Notes: generated by a model from the letters alone, not told the origin. 64,000 nucleotides of DNA from Flectonema sp. DT1601 (GCA_964019425.1 OZ025839.1:310001-374000); one strand, 5' to 3'; positions 27,131 to 36,703 are shown, counted from the first letter of the stretch. Translations and numbers: made by a program.

Positions 27131-27826
27131 ATGGAATTAAAATGGAAGCATTTCATCGATGCCTCAAAGGGATTGACGCCTGTTGTGTGTCTGGGCATGA
27201 TAAAGTACTACGAAAGAACTGACAGCCCTACAGCATGGGCGTACTTCGGAATGCACGGTTCATATGGATTACTGTGGGTGTTGAAGAGTGCTGTGTTTCC
27301 TGATGTAGCATGGGAAAGACCAAATAAACCGATCGCAGGTCCAATCGTTGATTCGTCAAAACCTTTTGATATGATGGAGTTCTTGAATAAACTTTTGGGT
27401 AAGTTGAGCGGTCCAACCATTTTTGGATCCCTTGCAGTCTACTGGGGGAACTGTTGGTTGATTTGCTCTCAGAAACGAGAAGCACCAGCATGGCTTCTCG
27501 GAGTTACCTTCTTCACTTACAGCATTGGAGTGTTCCTACACTTTGCTAGTGACATGCAGAAGCATGTTAGACTGCAATACAAGAGAGGGTTAATCACTGA
27601 TCTCCTTTTCTCAAAAACAAGAAACCCAAACTACTTGGGTGAGGCTATGATCTATGGATGTTTTGCTACTCTTCCAATGCATCCATTTCCTCCAGCATAC
27701 CTTTTGTTGAACATGTTGACTATTTGGCTTCCAAATATGTTGAAGAAAGATTCCTCGATCTCTAGACACGAAGGTTGGAAACAATACAAAGCAACATCTT
27801 CAATGTTCTTCCCAAAACTGTTTTAG
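27131..27826 (+). CDS. Membrane protein of the DUF1295/steroid 5-alpha-reductase C-terminal/ICMT-like class
   Basis: 231 residues with hydrophobic segments near 94-113, 120-140 and 172-200. The diagnostic C-terminal signature is present: Arg/Tyr-rich YKRG at 150-153, RNPNYLGE at 164-171, then a HEGWKQYKATSSMFFP ending, as in DUF1295 and related prenylcysteine methyltransferase or steroid reductase-like proteins. RNPNYLGE is the part that binds the nucleotide or AdoMet cofactor in this superfamily. Whether this member is a reductase or a methyltransferase cannot be decided from sequence alone. The protein is probably in ER or organelle membranes. ATG follows a TTTCAG acceptor at 27081-27086. 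Confidence 0.75.
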   Translation: MELKWKHFIDASKGLTPVVCLGMIKYYERTDSPTAWAYFGMHGSYGLLWVLKSAVFPDVAWERPNKPIAGPIVDSSKPFDMMEFLNKLLGKLSGPTIFGSLAVYWGNCWLICSQKREAPAWLLGVTFFTYSIGVFLHFASDMQKHVRLQYKRGLITDLLFSKTRNPNYLGEAMIYGCFATLPMHPFPPAYLLLNMLTIWLPNMLKKDSSISRHEGWKQYKATSSMFFPKLF

Positions 27827-28258
27827 GTAATTCCCATTTTCACAAGTGTTTTTGTTACAGCAAGTGATTCTTTTATTGTGTGCGTCAGTCTCTAGGTTAC
27901 GTTAAGACCGCAACACAGTATCTACTTTGCATTGTGAGTGTCGTTAAAGACAACCACCTACTCTCTTCCATACAATTAGAGATGTACGATACGAGTATTG
28001 CGTTGACCAGAGCTGCAAGGAGTATTCTTTTTTTCTTTTTACGTTTTCAGGTTCGACTGCTTACGATAAGGCGGCCAGTTCTTTTTTGTATTCCCTGTAG
28101 GGGAAGATTGCGAGTGGCATCTGAAGCACTTTTGGATAGCAGAAACGTTGACAACCATTTCTTTCTTTTATTCTTCAGCAATATGCCGAAATATGTGCTG
28201 TGATGAAATATATAAAAAAAAACTGTCATTTTTTATTTTCTTCTTACCCAAGCCACAC
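27827..28258. other. Intergenic region with several acceptor-like sites
   Basis: 3' UTR then 5' leader sequence. Pyrimidine-AG sites occur at about 27860 (TTGTTACAG), 28050 (ACGTTTTCAG), 28180 (TTATTCTTCAG) and 28251 (CTTACCCAAG). Only the last leaves the RING gene's ATG as the first start codon. The 107-codon frame at 27880-28203 has no family resemblance and a composition typical of UTR, so I do not call it. Confidence 0.55.
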
Positions 28259-29554
28259 ATGTCTGAGAATGAAGGTCTAGGCGACTGTTCTATATGTCTC
28301 ACATCACTACTAAGCGGTGATGACTCAATCGCAACAACAAAATGTGGTCACGTATACCACTACCGTTGTATAATCCAGAGCATGGAGTATAAAAAGGCAT
28401 GTCCGAACTGCTGTGGAGGGTTGAGAGAGACCGAAGTATACAAAATGGTAAATACTTATAATATGAACGCTTCTCCAAGAATCAAAGATGACACTGATAT
28501 TGTCAACATGAATAAAACGATTAGAAAATTGGCTGCAAATGTTACGACTCTTGCTGCAGAATTGAAGAAAACAGAAACAAAAAATGAAGAATTGGAGTCA
28601 GAGATGGGGAAGTCGAAGAGAAAATCAACTGAACAAACATCGAAAATTCTAACATACGTCAGAGACAATGCTGATTTGTGGGATCAAATAAATTCATTAA
28701 AAAAAGAAAAATTAAAACTCCAAGAAAAAATAACCATCGGCGGATACAGAAATCATATTGAAGATGAAGGATTTGATAAGGTTTTGGAAACTGTTCTCAA
28801 CTCTGGTGAAGCCGTTAAAAATCATTATATCAAGGACCTCCATAAATTAATAACAACAGCAAACAAGACAACCGCCAAACTTCAAGAACACAACAAGCAA
28901 CTTGATCAACGTCTTACACGTTATAAAGAAAAGTATAGAATGGCAGCAGACGCGATTCCTACTAAAAAACCACCCATGACCACAAACTCAAATCTATCAC
29001 CCAGGACACGAGTGTCTATCGAAGCTGCGGCACGCCGACTTGAACATAAAGAAAGCACTCCATCAATGATGAAGATAAAGACTTTGTTTAATAATCCGGA
29101 ATCAGTTTTGAGTCAGCAAGAAGATCGTCGTTCTCTTACATCACGCAAACGATCGTTAATTATTCCTAAGGTGATATCGCCTGTTGATAGTATTTCTTCA
29201 GGTGGATTCAACTCTCAACCAGAAATTAAACGAAAGATGTCTCAGACGTCATTTTCACAAAGTTCAGACGGGTTCGGATCGCCAGAACTATTTCAATCAA
29301 CTTCGTCATTCAGCAGTCAATTGCCGTCTGTTAGAAAGGCAGCAGCGAAAAATTTAACTTCTCTAACGTCACTCGCATCTGATAACAGGTCAGCATCAGC
29401 ACCTGAATGCCAACCTCCTCGAACTGTGAAACCATTGTTGCCGCAGCGTTATATGAGACCCACACCAACATTCTCTCTCCCTTTGAAGAAACCTCCCTCG
29501 GGGAGTAGGTACAAAATATCTGGTTCTTTATGTGGTCACTTCACTCCAACGTGA
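28259..29554 (+). CDS. RING-H2 / coiled-coil E3 ubiquitin ligase candidate, TRAIP-like architecture
   Basis: 431 residues. An N-terminal RING finger has C10, C13, C29, H31, H34, C37, C48, C51, the full set of eight zinc ligands. A long charged segment, about 85-240, is rich in Lys/Glu heptads and probably coiled coil. The C-terminal half is Ser/Pro/Arg-rich and likely disordered. A RING at the very N-terminus followed by coiled coil is the layout of TRAIP, an E3 ligase acting on replisomes and mitotic DNA, but other RING-coiled-coil proteins share it, so the name is tentative. ATG 28259 follows a pyrimidine tract ending CCCAAG at 28252; upstream in-frame codons are UTR-like. Confidence 0.8.
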   Translation: MSENEGLGDCSICLTSLLSGDDSIATTKCGHVYHYRCIIQSMEYKKACPNCCGGLRETEVYKMVNTYNMNASPRIKDDTDIVNMNKTIRKLAANVTTLAAELKKTETKNEELESEMGKSKRKSTEQTSKILTYVRDNADLWDQINSLKKEKLKLQEKITIGGYRNHIEDEGFDKVLETVLNSGEAVKNHYIKDLHKLITTANKTTAKLQEHNKQLDQRLTRYKEKYRMAADAIPTKKPPMTTNSNLSPRTRVSIEAAARRLEHKESTPSMMKIKTLFNNPESVLSQQEDRRSLTSRKRSLIIPKVISPVDSISSGGFNSQPEIKRKMSQTSFSQSSDGFGSPELFQSTSSFSSQLPSVRKAAAKNLTSLTSLASDNRSASAPECQPPRTVKPLLPQRYMRPTPTFSLPLKKPPSGSRYKISGSLCGHFTPT

Positions 29555-29721
29555 GTTGTATAGCTGCCTCATACGTTAGATTTTAGAGAAAACATTTTTA
29601 TGGTTAGGTTTGTTTCCTGTAATGTACCTCGTTATCAGCGAGTGCTAAGTGATGAAGACTTTTTTTTATTTGTGAATAATTTTTTTTAAAATTCATTTTT
29701 TTTTTTTTTTTTTTTAATGAA

Positions 29722-29742
29722 CATTTTCTCTCTTGTCTTCAG
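29722..29742 (+). promoter_or_regulatory. Spliced-leader acceptor (inferred) of the multicopper oxidase gene
   Basis: A pyrimidine-rich tract ends in GTCTTCAG 12 nt before the ATG at 29755, with a T run further upstream. The same layout precedes most genes in the window, which is what trans-splicing requires. The spliced-leader sequence itself is not in the window. Confidence 0.6.
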
Positions 29743-29754
29743 CACACAAAAAAG

Positions 29755-31374
29755 ATGAAGCTTTTAATACTTGTTGTGTTGTTATCTTTTTCAACGTTCT
29801 GTTTATCAATTACTGTTGGGTCGGTTAATGGAGTACTAGACGTCGTATTGGTTCTGCAAGCCAAGGAAATTGATTTGGGAAATGGCGTAAAATACATCGG
29901 TAGGGTCTACAATGGAACTTCACCTGGCCCGACGTTAAATATAAGAGCCGGAGACACTCTGAAAATAAAACTCATAAACGACCTTGAAGCGGAGACGGAA
30001 ATGTCAAAAAAACCTGAAATGGGAAGTTTCAGATTACCGAATACGACAAATCTACATCTTCACGGCCTTCACATATCACCATTACAACCTGCTGATGATG
30101 TCTCGATTCGAATAAACCCGGGAGAGTATGTCGAGTACGTTTATGAGATACCTACTGATCACGCTCCTGGGATTCACTGGTATCACCCTCATTTTCATGG
30201 TTCAGCTGCATTACAAGTTTTCTCAGGCGCCTTTGGTCTTCTTCAAGTACTTGGAGATGAAGGTGACAGCAGTACTCTAACAACTATTACTATTCCTATT
30301 CAATACCTTGATTTTATAGGAGATGATAGTCGAGAGCTTAGTCAACAAAGTATTCCATTACTTCAGAAGTTATCGGGTGATTTAACAAAATCATCATCAG
30401 AGTTTACTGGTGATAAGAAAGATTATTTCGTATTAGACGGATCGATTGCTCCGACATACACTCTCCGGCAATGTGAAAATACTCGGCTTCGAATTGTGTA
30501 CGCAGCTGCTGGTTCTCAACTAAATATGACTGTACAATCTACAGCTATTGCTCCTGGTGTTAACTGTGAGAATATGTGTACGATGCAGTTGTTAGGTAGA
30601 GATGGTCATCAGTTATCACGCTATCCTAGAATCGTAAAGGGACCGATTTTCGTTCCGGCTGGAGGTCGAGTAGACATTCTAATCCGATGCGTTGCTGACA
30701 CGATTGTCTGTAAACATCAACTACTAACAGATGGTGTCTTGCTTGCTAATTTTAATGTCGATGCCCAACCAATATGCCAAGCACTCATATCACCTCTATC
30801 TCTGTCTAATCGACATGAGTCTCGGTACACTTCAGACTTGACTAAGGCTAAGATAAAATCACATAATAAATTAAATATTGTTGTTGTTGATGGTCATGGT
30901 TGTCGCTATCGGACGTCAAGTCCAATAATTGGAAATAAAGACGGATGGTATGCGGAAGATGAAAAAAAAGACACCCGGCATATTGTATCCCTGCATGAAG
31001 TACAAGAATACAAATTAACTGACAGTATTAATCATCCATTTCATATTCATGTTTCTCCTTTTCAAATCATTTCAGGGGTCACTCCTGCAGCAGTTGGTAA
31101 CTTCGAGTATGGAGACTGGGCTGACACAGTTCAATTCACATCACTGATCTTTCGCACCAGACCAGTTGACTTTATCGGCCCTCAAATGTTTCACTGTCAT
31201 GTGTTGTCTCACGAGGATCAGGGATGCATGGCTCAAATACAAATAGTAAACCATGCTTCATTCGAAGTCAGTAACTTAAATCCTCTAATTCCACTATTAC
31301 TGTTAGGATTAGTTACCGGTACCATCTTAATATTTATCAGATACTCTCCTGGGGCAGATTATAAGAGAATGTAA
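29755..31374 (+). CDS. Membrane-anchored multicopper oxidase (laccase/ferroxidase family)
   Basis: 539 residues with a signal peptide (MKLLILVVLLSFSTFCLS) and a C-terminal transmembrane segment near 511-529 with a short basic tail, so the catalytic part should face outside the cell or into a vesicle. Copper-binding motifs are complete: HLHGLH at 101-106, HWYHPHFHG at 141-149, HPFHIH at 427-432 and HCH...H at 480-486. The trinuclear centre and type 1 Cys (C481) are therefore present. The residue ten after C481, usually Met or Leu as axial ligand, is Cys491, followed by Met492. Candidate roles are iron oxidation for uptake or phenol oxidation; the substrate is not determined. Its membrane anchor fits ferroxidases, but no iron permease is nearby. 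Confidence 0.9.
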   Translation: MKLLILVVLLSFSTFCLSITVGSVNGVLDVVLVLQAKEIDLGNGVKYIGRVYNGTSPGPTLNIRAGDTLKIKLINDLEAETEMSKKPEMGSFRLPNTTNLHLHGLHISPLQPADDVSIRINPGEYVEYVYEIPTDHAPGIHWYHPHFHGSAALQVFSGAFGLLQVLGDEGDSSTLTTITIPIQYLDFIGDDSRELSQQSIPLLQKLSGDLTKSSSEFTGDKKDYFVLDGSIAPTYTLRQCENTRLRIVYAAAGSQLNMTVQSTAIAPGVNCENMCTMQLLGRDGHQLSRYPRIVKGPIFVPAGGRVDILIRCVADTIVCKHQLLTDGVLLANFNVDAQPICQALISPLSLSNRHESRYTSDLTKAKIKSHNKLNIVVVDGHGCRYRTSSPIIGNKDGWYAEDEKKDTRHIVSLHEVQEYKLTDSINHPFHIHVSPFQIISGVTPAAVGNFEYGDWADTVQFTSLIFRTRPVDFIGPQMFHCHVLSHEDQGCMAQIQIVNHASFEVSNLNPLIPLLLLGLVTGTILIFIRYSPGADYKRM

Positions 31375-31800
31375 CTTGAGGAGGGAATCGAACTTGGTTA
31401 ATTCTACCGGAGTATTAGTTATAAGAAAATGTTGTCGATATCTCTTTGATTGTCTGCTGGAGACAATCTGTGGGTCTACATATTTCAGACCTGTTTGTAT
31501 ATTTTCATTTTCACCCCCTCGTGAATCATGCTTTTCACTGTGTGACGTTGGTACTCATCAACAAGAGTTAATAAGCTACCAACAGTTTGTTTTTCTCTTA
31601 ACAACAGACGATTAGTGTTCTTTCCGGGGGTTAGAGGGGGTTTGGGTTATGAACTTTTTAAACCGATTTTTCTATTCGACCGAATCGTCGGATGGAAGTC
31701 TGGGAAGAAACCCCTTTTTTTGATTGTAATATTTTAATACGCAACATCACAACTTATGTATCAAATTACAGGTGTAAATATCAGGGTCGTGACCCACAAC
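31375..31800. other. Intergenic region, 3' UTR and leader
   Basis: No convincing gene. The 79-codon frame at 31376-31615 starts right after the oxidase stop and has no recognisable features, so it is read as 3' UTR. 31625-31650 is a G-rich patch (GGGGGTTAGAGGGGGTTTGGG). Acceptor-like ATTACAG ends at 31771. Confidence 0.5.
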
Positions 31801-32730
31801 ATGATAGGTACTCCATTACTCAAACTCGAGGTACCTGAAGTGGGTGTTGCCTTTCGCATTGAAAAAGAAATCCAAGGAGGTTGGCTTGTCCAGGCAGTAG
31901 AATATGATGATGACATCCTTCTTAGTAATGAAGGAACAGTTTTTTCTATCGGATCAAGAAAAATTAACATTAAAAGATTGATAATTCATAAAAAAAATTT
32001 CGAAGCTGCAAACGCAACAGGTATCCAAATAGGAACGTTCTTTACTGTTCGTTATCTTTATATTGATAATTGTGAAGACGATGACTTTGAAGAAGTTGAC
32101 ATCGTTGGTATGAAAGATTTTACTTGGACAGTAAAACCATTGAGCATCCACACTGCACTAAAAACCGATCCACCAACATCAAGACAGCTACATGATCGTT
32201 TGACTGGTTCGTTGCAAGAAATTCGTATTCTCTTTCAAAGTAATTCTACGAGAGATTCTTCGTACGATAAAATGACAAATCTGATTTCAGTTTTATTACC
32301 GATCATGAACTCATTGTCTGATTCTTATGACGGTAGTGACATGGACATGTCTCACGTTTTTCATGAGTTATTTGGTTTTTTATCCGGGGAAATGAAGCTG
32401 CACAAGACTGAAGAAAAAGAAGAATTTATCAAATCACCCAAACTCACCTGTTTCTTTGCCGCAAGGGAATTCGCAGTCGCTGCTCGTCCTAGGTTCTTTG
32501 GGCATAAGAAACTGTTTGATACCTTGAACCAAACAAAAAAGTTTTCTTCGTATCTTCCGAACCTAGAAAACCAACTCCAGGATATCAATACTGAAACAGA
32601 AGAGTGGGGAAAATGTTCCAACGGTCAAGCCAAATGCGTTGACAAAGCGACAAAGTCAGGAAAAGTAGTAAAAAAATTAATCGGATCAAATAAATGCATG
32701 AAATGCATTGCTAGTGAATCTGATTGGTAG
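31801..32730 (+). CDS. Hypothetical protein, all-beta-like N-terminal half
   Basis: 309 residues from Met at 31801; an in-frame Met at 31756 precedes the likely splice acceptor (ATTACAG at 31765-31771) and would be removed from the mRNA. Not recognised. Residues 1-115 alternate short hydrophobic strands and turns (beta-rich), and an acidic loop CEDDDFEEVD lies near 97-106. The second half is mixed helical. The C-terminus has Cys pairs (GKCSNGQAKC and NKCMKC) that might bind metal or form disulfides. There is no signal peptide or transmembrane segment. Codon use and ORF length argue for a real gene; function unknown. Confidence 0.6.
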   Translation: MIGTPLLKLEVPEVGVAFRIEKEIQGGWLVQAVEYDDDILLSNEGTVFSIGSRKINIKRLIIHKKNFEAANATGIQIGTFFTVRYLYIDNCEDDDFEEVDIVGMKDFTWTVKPLSIHTALKTDPPTSRQLHDRLTGSLQEIRILFQSNSTRDSSYDKMTNLISVLLPIMNSLSDSYDGSDMDMSHVFHELFGFLSGEMKLHKTEEKEEFIKSPKLTCFFAAREFAVAARPRFFGHKKLFDTLNQTKKFSSYLPNLENQLQDINTETEEWGKCSNGQAKCVDKATKSGKVVKKLIGSNKCMKCIASESDW

Positions 32731-32941
32731 CCCAACAACAAACATTCTTTCATACCTTATTTAATTTTTTTTTTTTTTTTATTTATTTGCTTTTTGTGGT
32801 ACTATTTTTTAAACATTCGTACCCTCAACGCTTATACGGAGGTAGTAGTTACTTGACAACGATATTTTACTTTATAATAATTTTTTTTTTTTTTTCCTCT
32901 TCAGGTACACATATATAAAAAGAAAGAAAAGTACACTAATA
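32731..32941. other. Short intergenic region with acceptor
   Basis: T-rich 3' UTR sequence, then a pyrimidine tract 32880-32902 ending CTTCAG at 32904, 38 nt upstream of the next ATG. Confidence 0.5.
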
Positions 32942-33206
32942 ATGGGCGGTGACACATGGAACACGATGGACAACAGATTCGCCAAGGTATGTTTTTCTTT
33001 TAAAAAATTTTTTTTTGTGGGGTGCTGGTTGATTTTTTTACCTATCAAACAAACAAATAATGCAGGTCGCTGGCTTTCTACCAAACACTATGGACTACCT
33101 CGGTAGTTTCGGTTTCGAGCTTACAGTGAAGGCAGATGAAGTGAGGGATACCCTACCTCCAAAGATTCATAATCCACATAGGTGTTTTGGTCCTGACTGT
33201 GACTAA
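32942..33206 (+). CDS. Small two-exon gene, 61-residue product (function unknown)
   Basis: Exon 1 is 32942-32986 (15 codons, MGGDTWNTMDNRFAK) and exon 2 is 33066-33206 (46 codons and TAA). They join in phase 0 across a 79-nt GT-AG intron; retention shifts the frame and meets a stop, so splicing is needed for this reading. The spliced product ends in NPHRCFGPDCD, a Cys-X4-Cys pair, and has no signal peptide or membrane segment. Size and composition would suit a small accessory subunit, for instance of a mitochondrial complex, but no family is recognised. It has its own acceptor-like CTTCAG at 32904. It is the only clear cis-spliced gene in the window. Confidence 0.6.
32987..33065 (+). other. 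Predicted 79-nt cis-spliced intron
   Basis: Begins GTATGT and ends AATAATGCAG, with a T-rich interior. Flanking exon frames match in phase 0. Length is not a multiple of three. Canonical GT-AG borders are visible, but no RNA evidence is available. Confidence 0.6.
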
Positions 33207-33576
33207 GATCGTAAAAAGATTATTCTATAACTCGAAACTCGCTACAACTCGCAGGGTCGAGTGGCGCTAAGTGATCATCTCCCAAAATCCTTTTCTCGTT
33301 GGGGAGGATTTAAAAAAAAAAAAAAAAAACTATATAAAAGAAGAAAAGACAAAACAGAACAGAAAAAGAGAAACCTCCTCAACCACATTACTGAGGAAGT
33401 CTTACACAACAGTTACATACTCGAAGTGAATAGTTGATGTTTTTTTTTTTTTTTTTAAATTATAAATCTTCTTTTCTATTATACAAACAGTACCGTAATG
33501 GAAGAGCTGCAATAGTGAAACTAGACAGCTGTATTGACACTTGTTGTCGGTTAAGATATATTTATTAGAGTGCAGG
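33207..33576. other. Intergenic region, no gene seen
   Basis: A possible hairpin lies at 33277-33308 (CTCCC...GGGGAG), followed by an A run (33311-33330) and a long T run (33439-33456). The acceptor-like TGCAG at 33571-33575 sits one base before the TMEM260-like ATG. Another pyrimidine-CAG lies at 33490. Confidence 0.5.
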
Positions 33577-35676
33577 ATGTCAACAAAATGGGAGAGTGTA
33601 GCGGTTGGGGTGGCATCATCAGCCCTGCTGAGTTGCTTAGCGAATCGATCTGTTAGTGGAGGTGACAGCGGTGAGCTACTCGCAGCTTGCAGAGAATTTG
33701 GTGTAGCACATCCACCAGGTTATCCTCTATGGGTCGGGATCTGTTGGGGTTTTGATCGATTCGACGCTGCTTGGCTTCTATCTCCACTTTGCGGTGGGGG
33801 TACTTGCGGAGCACTCTACGCTGCAACCAAAAAGATAACCTCATCACCGTCAGCTGCTTTTGTAACAATCTGCTCTCTGATGTGCTCACAGTCTTTTATA
33901 CTTTACAGCTGTACTGCAGAAGTGTTTTCATTAAATAACTTCTTGTGTTCGGTATTATTGTTACTTGCAGTTCACTACTTTGAACAGAGTGGTATCCGTC
34001 TCTCAGTACCTGCTGTACCAGTTGTACCAGTTGTACCAGCAACACACAAAACTGATAAAAAGAAAGATATAAAAGAGACATCCGAAAAGATGAATCTCAC
34101 AAACGATGATTGGGCAATCTTATGGAGTGCCGTATATTCAGCGTTGGCATTGGCTAATCAGCAAACTTCGATATTATATATCGTTCCAGCAGCGGTAGTT
34201 GTAGTTCCTCATTTTCTCTACTACGGTAAGAACAGTGGTGTCGTAATTACTATGTCTGTGGCTATATTCGTATCTCTGTTTTGTTTTTTATACCTGACGT
34301 TAATGTTATCTTCTCGTCTGGTTTATTCACCAAATTCTTGGGGATCGGCTTTCGACATGTACGGACTACTTGTACACATGCTTCGTTTAGAATATGGAAC
34401 ATTCTCTCTCGCTAACAGCAAAGCAGCCTACGCAAAAACAAACTTCTTACAGTCACTATCATCCTGGGCGTTGTTTAACTTGCAACAACTAGGACCTGTA
34501 ATGTTACTGTTAGCAGTCGTGGGTGGAGTTAGAGTATTGTTTTCGGGAAGAAGCAAAGTTGTTATTCTTATGATGATGCTTGTTTGTTTTTATATGGTGT
34601 TTTTTGCTTATCTTGGGAATATCCCACTTGATACGGAATTGTTTCAAAGTGTACAAGAAAGGTTTTGGTTGCAACCACTCCTTATCATGTCCATCCTTAC
34701 TGGTTATGGTTTCCATACGTTGACTCCTCAGTTCCTAAATGGATTCGCTGGGGTAGGACTTTCACTTTCATATTTATCATCTATGTATGTAAATAATTGG
34801 TCGTATTACGACCAAAGTAATAACATTTTAGTTGAGCAATTCGCAAAAGAACTCCTACGACCTCTAAAACCTGGAAGCCTTCTATTCACAAAAGGTGATA
34901 TTATAACAAACAGCGTGCGATATGCTCAGACGGTCAAACATTTCAGAACGGACGTGATTGCTGTTGACTTAGAGTTACTTAGATCGACTTGGTATGTTCC
35001 AAGACTTCGATTCTACTATGGAGACAGAGTTGTGTTTCCTGGAAGAAGTTACAATCCTTCAAAAAATGGTTTTAGTGCAAAGCAATTAATTGATGCAAAT
35101 ATAAATAATAAAAACGGAGGACTCTACGTAGCGTATGATTTCGTGGCTGGTGACAAGAAATGGAAAGACTCGTACCAATTAGTATCAACGGGAATAGCTG
35201 ATCAAATTGTCTCAAAAAAAAGTGATGCATCTCAAGTTATAAGTGACGAGGAGTGGACACCATCGCCTATGGAAACAACTATTAAATCCTTGGTACGTTA
35301 TGAACCGTGGGATGAAGTAGTCATAAATGACTATTGGGCTTCTTTGTACAGACGATCACAGCATATTGTTCATTTTAAACAAAAACATTCACAAGCAACT
35401 CCAATACTCGAGCACCTCCTCACTGCTGGTGTTGCCACAGCAAAGCCACTTATTCAAGTGGTATCATCTAGATTGTTGGTCACGTGCTTTGCTACTATAG
35501 TAACCGAAAGTCAGACTCGTCGTGAAGAAGTATCCCATGCTGTGTTATCCCGTACTGTCGCAGCAATGGATAAGTTCATAGCACTGGCATCTGATTATTT
35601 CCCTGAGAGATACGGCGAGGAAATCTCCGCCATGAAGAACCAACGTAAACAGCTACTAAATAGTTTAAATAATTAA
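33577..35676 (+). CDS. TMEM260: TMEM260-like protein O-mannosyltransferase (DUF2723)
   Basis: 699 residues with a polytopic N-terminal half. The DUF2723 signature is clear: GGDSGEL at 28-34 and HPPGYPL at 45-51, the acidic and Pro-rich luminal loop of GT-C-type glycosyltransferases. Several hydrophobic segments follow up to about residue 420, then a soluble domain. In vertebrates TMEM260 is an ER enzyme that O-mannosylates IPT domains of plexins and MET-type receptors; the acceptor here is unknown. A 9-bp repeat at 34009-34042 encodes VPVVPVV in a loop. ATG 33577 directly follows a GCAG acceptor; the longer frame starting at TTG 33541 is not a likely start. Full length for the family. Confidence 0.85.
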   Translation: MSTKWESVAVGVASSALLSCLANRSVSGGDSGELLAACREFGVAHPPGYPLWVGICWGFDRFDAAWLLSPLCGGGTCGALYAATKKITSSPSAAFVTICSLMCSQSFILYSCTAEVFSLNNFLCSVLLLLAVHYFEQSGIRLSVPAVPVVPVVPATHKTDKKKDIKETSEKMNLTNDDWAILWSAVYSALALANQQTSILYIVPAAVVVVPHFLYYGKNSGVVITMSVAIFVSLFCFLYLTLMLSSRLVYSPNSWGSAFDMYGLLVHMLRLEYGTFSLANSKAAYAKTNFLQSLSSWALFNLQQLGPVMLLLAVVGGVRVLFSGRSKVVILMMMLVCFYMVFFAYLGNIPLDTELFQSVQERFWLQPLLIMSILTGYGFHTLTPQFLNGFAGVGLSLSYLSSMYVNNWSYYDQSNNILVEQFAKELLRPLKPGSLLFTKGDIITNSVRYAQTVKHFRTDVIAVDLELLRSTWYVPRLRFYYGDRVVFPGRSYNPSKNGFSAKQLIDANINNKNGGLYVAYDFVAGDKKWKDSYQLVSTGIADQIVSKKSDASQVISDEEWTPSPMETTIKSLVRYEPWDEVVINDYWASLYRRSQHIVHFKQKHSQATPILEHLLTAGVATAKPLIQVVSSRLLVTCFATIVTESQTRREEVSHAVLSRTVAAMDKFIALASDYFPERYGEEISAMKNQRKQLLNSLNN

Positions 35677-35851
35677 TCCAATCCAGTTCTAAGTAATTAA
35701 CATAAAAACGAAGGTTTCATTGTATATATTTTGCATCACCCTGTTTAATTTCTCATGTTATAATTCACCCCCCTCTCCATAACTGCTTTCTCAGGTGTGA
35801 TGTGGCCCCGTTAGTTGTGTCGTGTTTTATAATTCTTTTCTAAAGAGCAGA
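35677..35851. other. Short intergenic region
   Basis: UTR-like, with a pyrimidine-rich stretch at 35760-35795 and the acceptor-like AGAGCAG at 35850 one base before the next ATG. Confidence 0.45.
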
Positions 35852-36703
35852 ATGGTTGTAAAATCAGATAGACAGCGTCCAAGCACGGCAAATGTTAAAT
35901 GCAGTTCAGCTGGAAGTAATACAAGCAGCACTGCTGTTCAAACACCACCACAGCCGTCAAATCAACTTTTAATGCCAACAGGTGTTGTCGATTTGGTAAA
36001 ATTATCAAGTCAAGAATACCTCGACAAGTTTAACGTAACTGCGTACTTGAAGGACGTGATTACGCTGCTGTTAGAGAATAGACCAAGCCAACCAGTTGTT
36101 TTTATCTCCGACTACTTTAAAAATGTTGTTCAGGGAACCAGCCCAATGATCAGATCATACCGTTATATAAAACTAACAAAGATCAACCGAATATCATTTT
36201 GGGACAATTTGGTTGCGGCATACGCGACTTTAGATGACCGTAAATGTGGTGGAGTCGGAGTCACTGGTGCAGACATGAAAAGACTTCTTCATTTATTATG
36301 CGTCGATTTCCCTCCTGAAATCATAATATCAGTACTCAATATACTTGATCGCACTGAGACATGTGTTATTCCCTTTAATCAATTCGCTGCTGGTATATAT
36401 GCATGTATTATGTATGAAGATTTCTTCGCTTATGTCGAGCGATTATTTAGCGAACTCGATGTGTCAAATAGAGGTTCCGTACCAGTTTCATTACTATCTG
36501 ATACACTTCATACGGCTCTCTACGCAGATACGAAAACTAATGTGGGTATACCTGGTATTGAAACTCTTCCTCAAGAGAGTCCAACTCCGGAGGAACTTTT
36601 CTTTTTTCTATCGACAATTGATACCCCTGAAATCACATTTAAAAGTCTCGTTAAAAAGATGTTTGCCCTCACTGATCCGTCCAATTCAATACCGGAAACC
36701 TAG
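35852..36703 (+). CDS. TPGS1: TPGS1-like tubulin polyglutamylase complex subunit
   Basis: 283 residues. After a Ser/Thr/Pro-rich N-terminus, residues around 50-100 form a dimerisation-type helix pair ending ENRPSQPVVFISDYFKN, which resembles the ARPEEPIAFLAHYFEN region of animal TPGS1. The following FWDNLVAAYATL, LLHLLCVD and IPFNQFAAGIYACIMYEDF segments also align with TPGS1 in order and spacing. TPGS1 is a non-catalytic subunit that targets the TTLL1 polyglutamylase to cilia and basal bodies, which suits a flagellate. Similarity is moderate and judged from memory, so a generic RIIa/EF-hand-like protein is the alternative. Start chosen at the ATG just after the acceptor at 35850. Confidence 0.65.
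   Translation: MVVKSDRQRPSTANVKCSSAGSNTSSTAVQTPPQPSNQLLMPTGVVDLVKLSSQEYLDKFNVTAYLKDVITLLLENRPSQPVVFISDYFKNVVQGTSPMIRSYRYIKLTKINRISFWDNLVAAYATLDDRKCGGVGVTGADMKRLLHLLCVDFPPEIIISVLNILDRTETCVIPFNQFAAGIYACIMYEDFFAYVERLFSELDVSNRGSVPVSLLSDTLHTALYADTKTNVGIPGIETLPQESPTPEELFFFLSTIDTPEITFKSLVKKMFALTDPSNSIPET

Noticed and set aside
27880-28203. 107-residue ORF between the methyltransferase-like and RING genes
   Set aside because: Contains pyrimidine tracts and several acceptor-like AGs, no family features; UTR sequence.
31376-31615. 79-residue ORF after the multicopper oxidase
   Set aside because: Begins immediately after the stop codon, no acceptor, no recognisable motif; read as 3' UTR.
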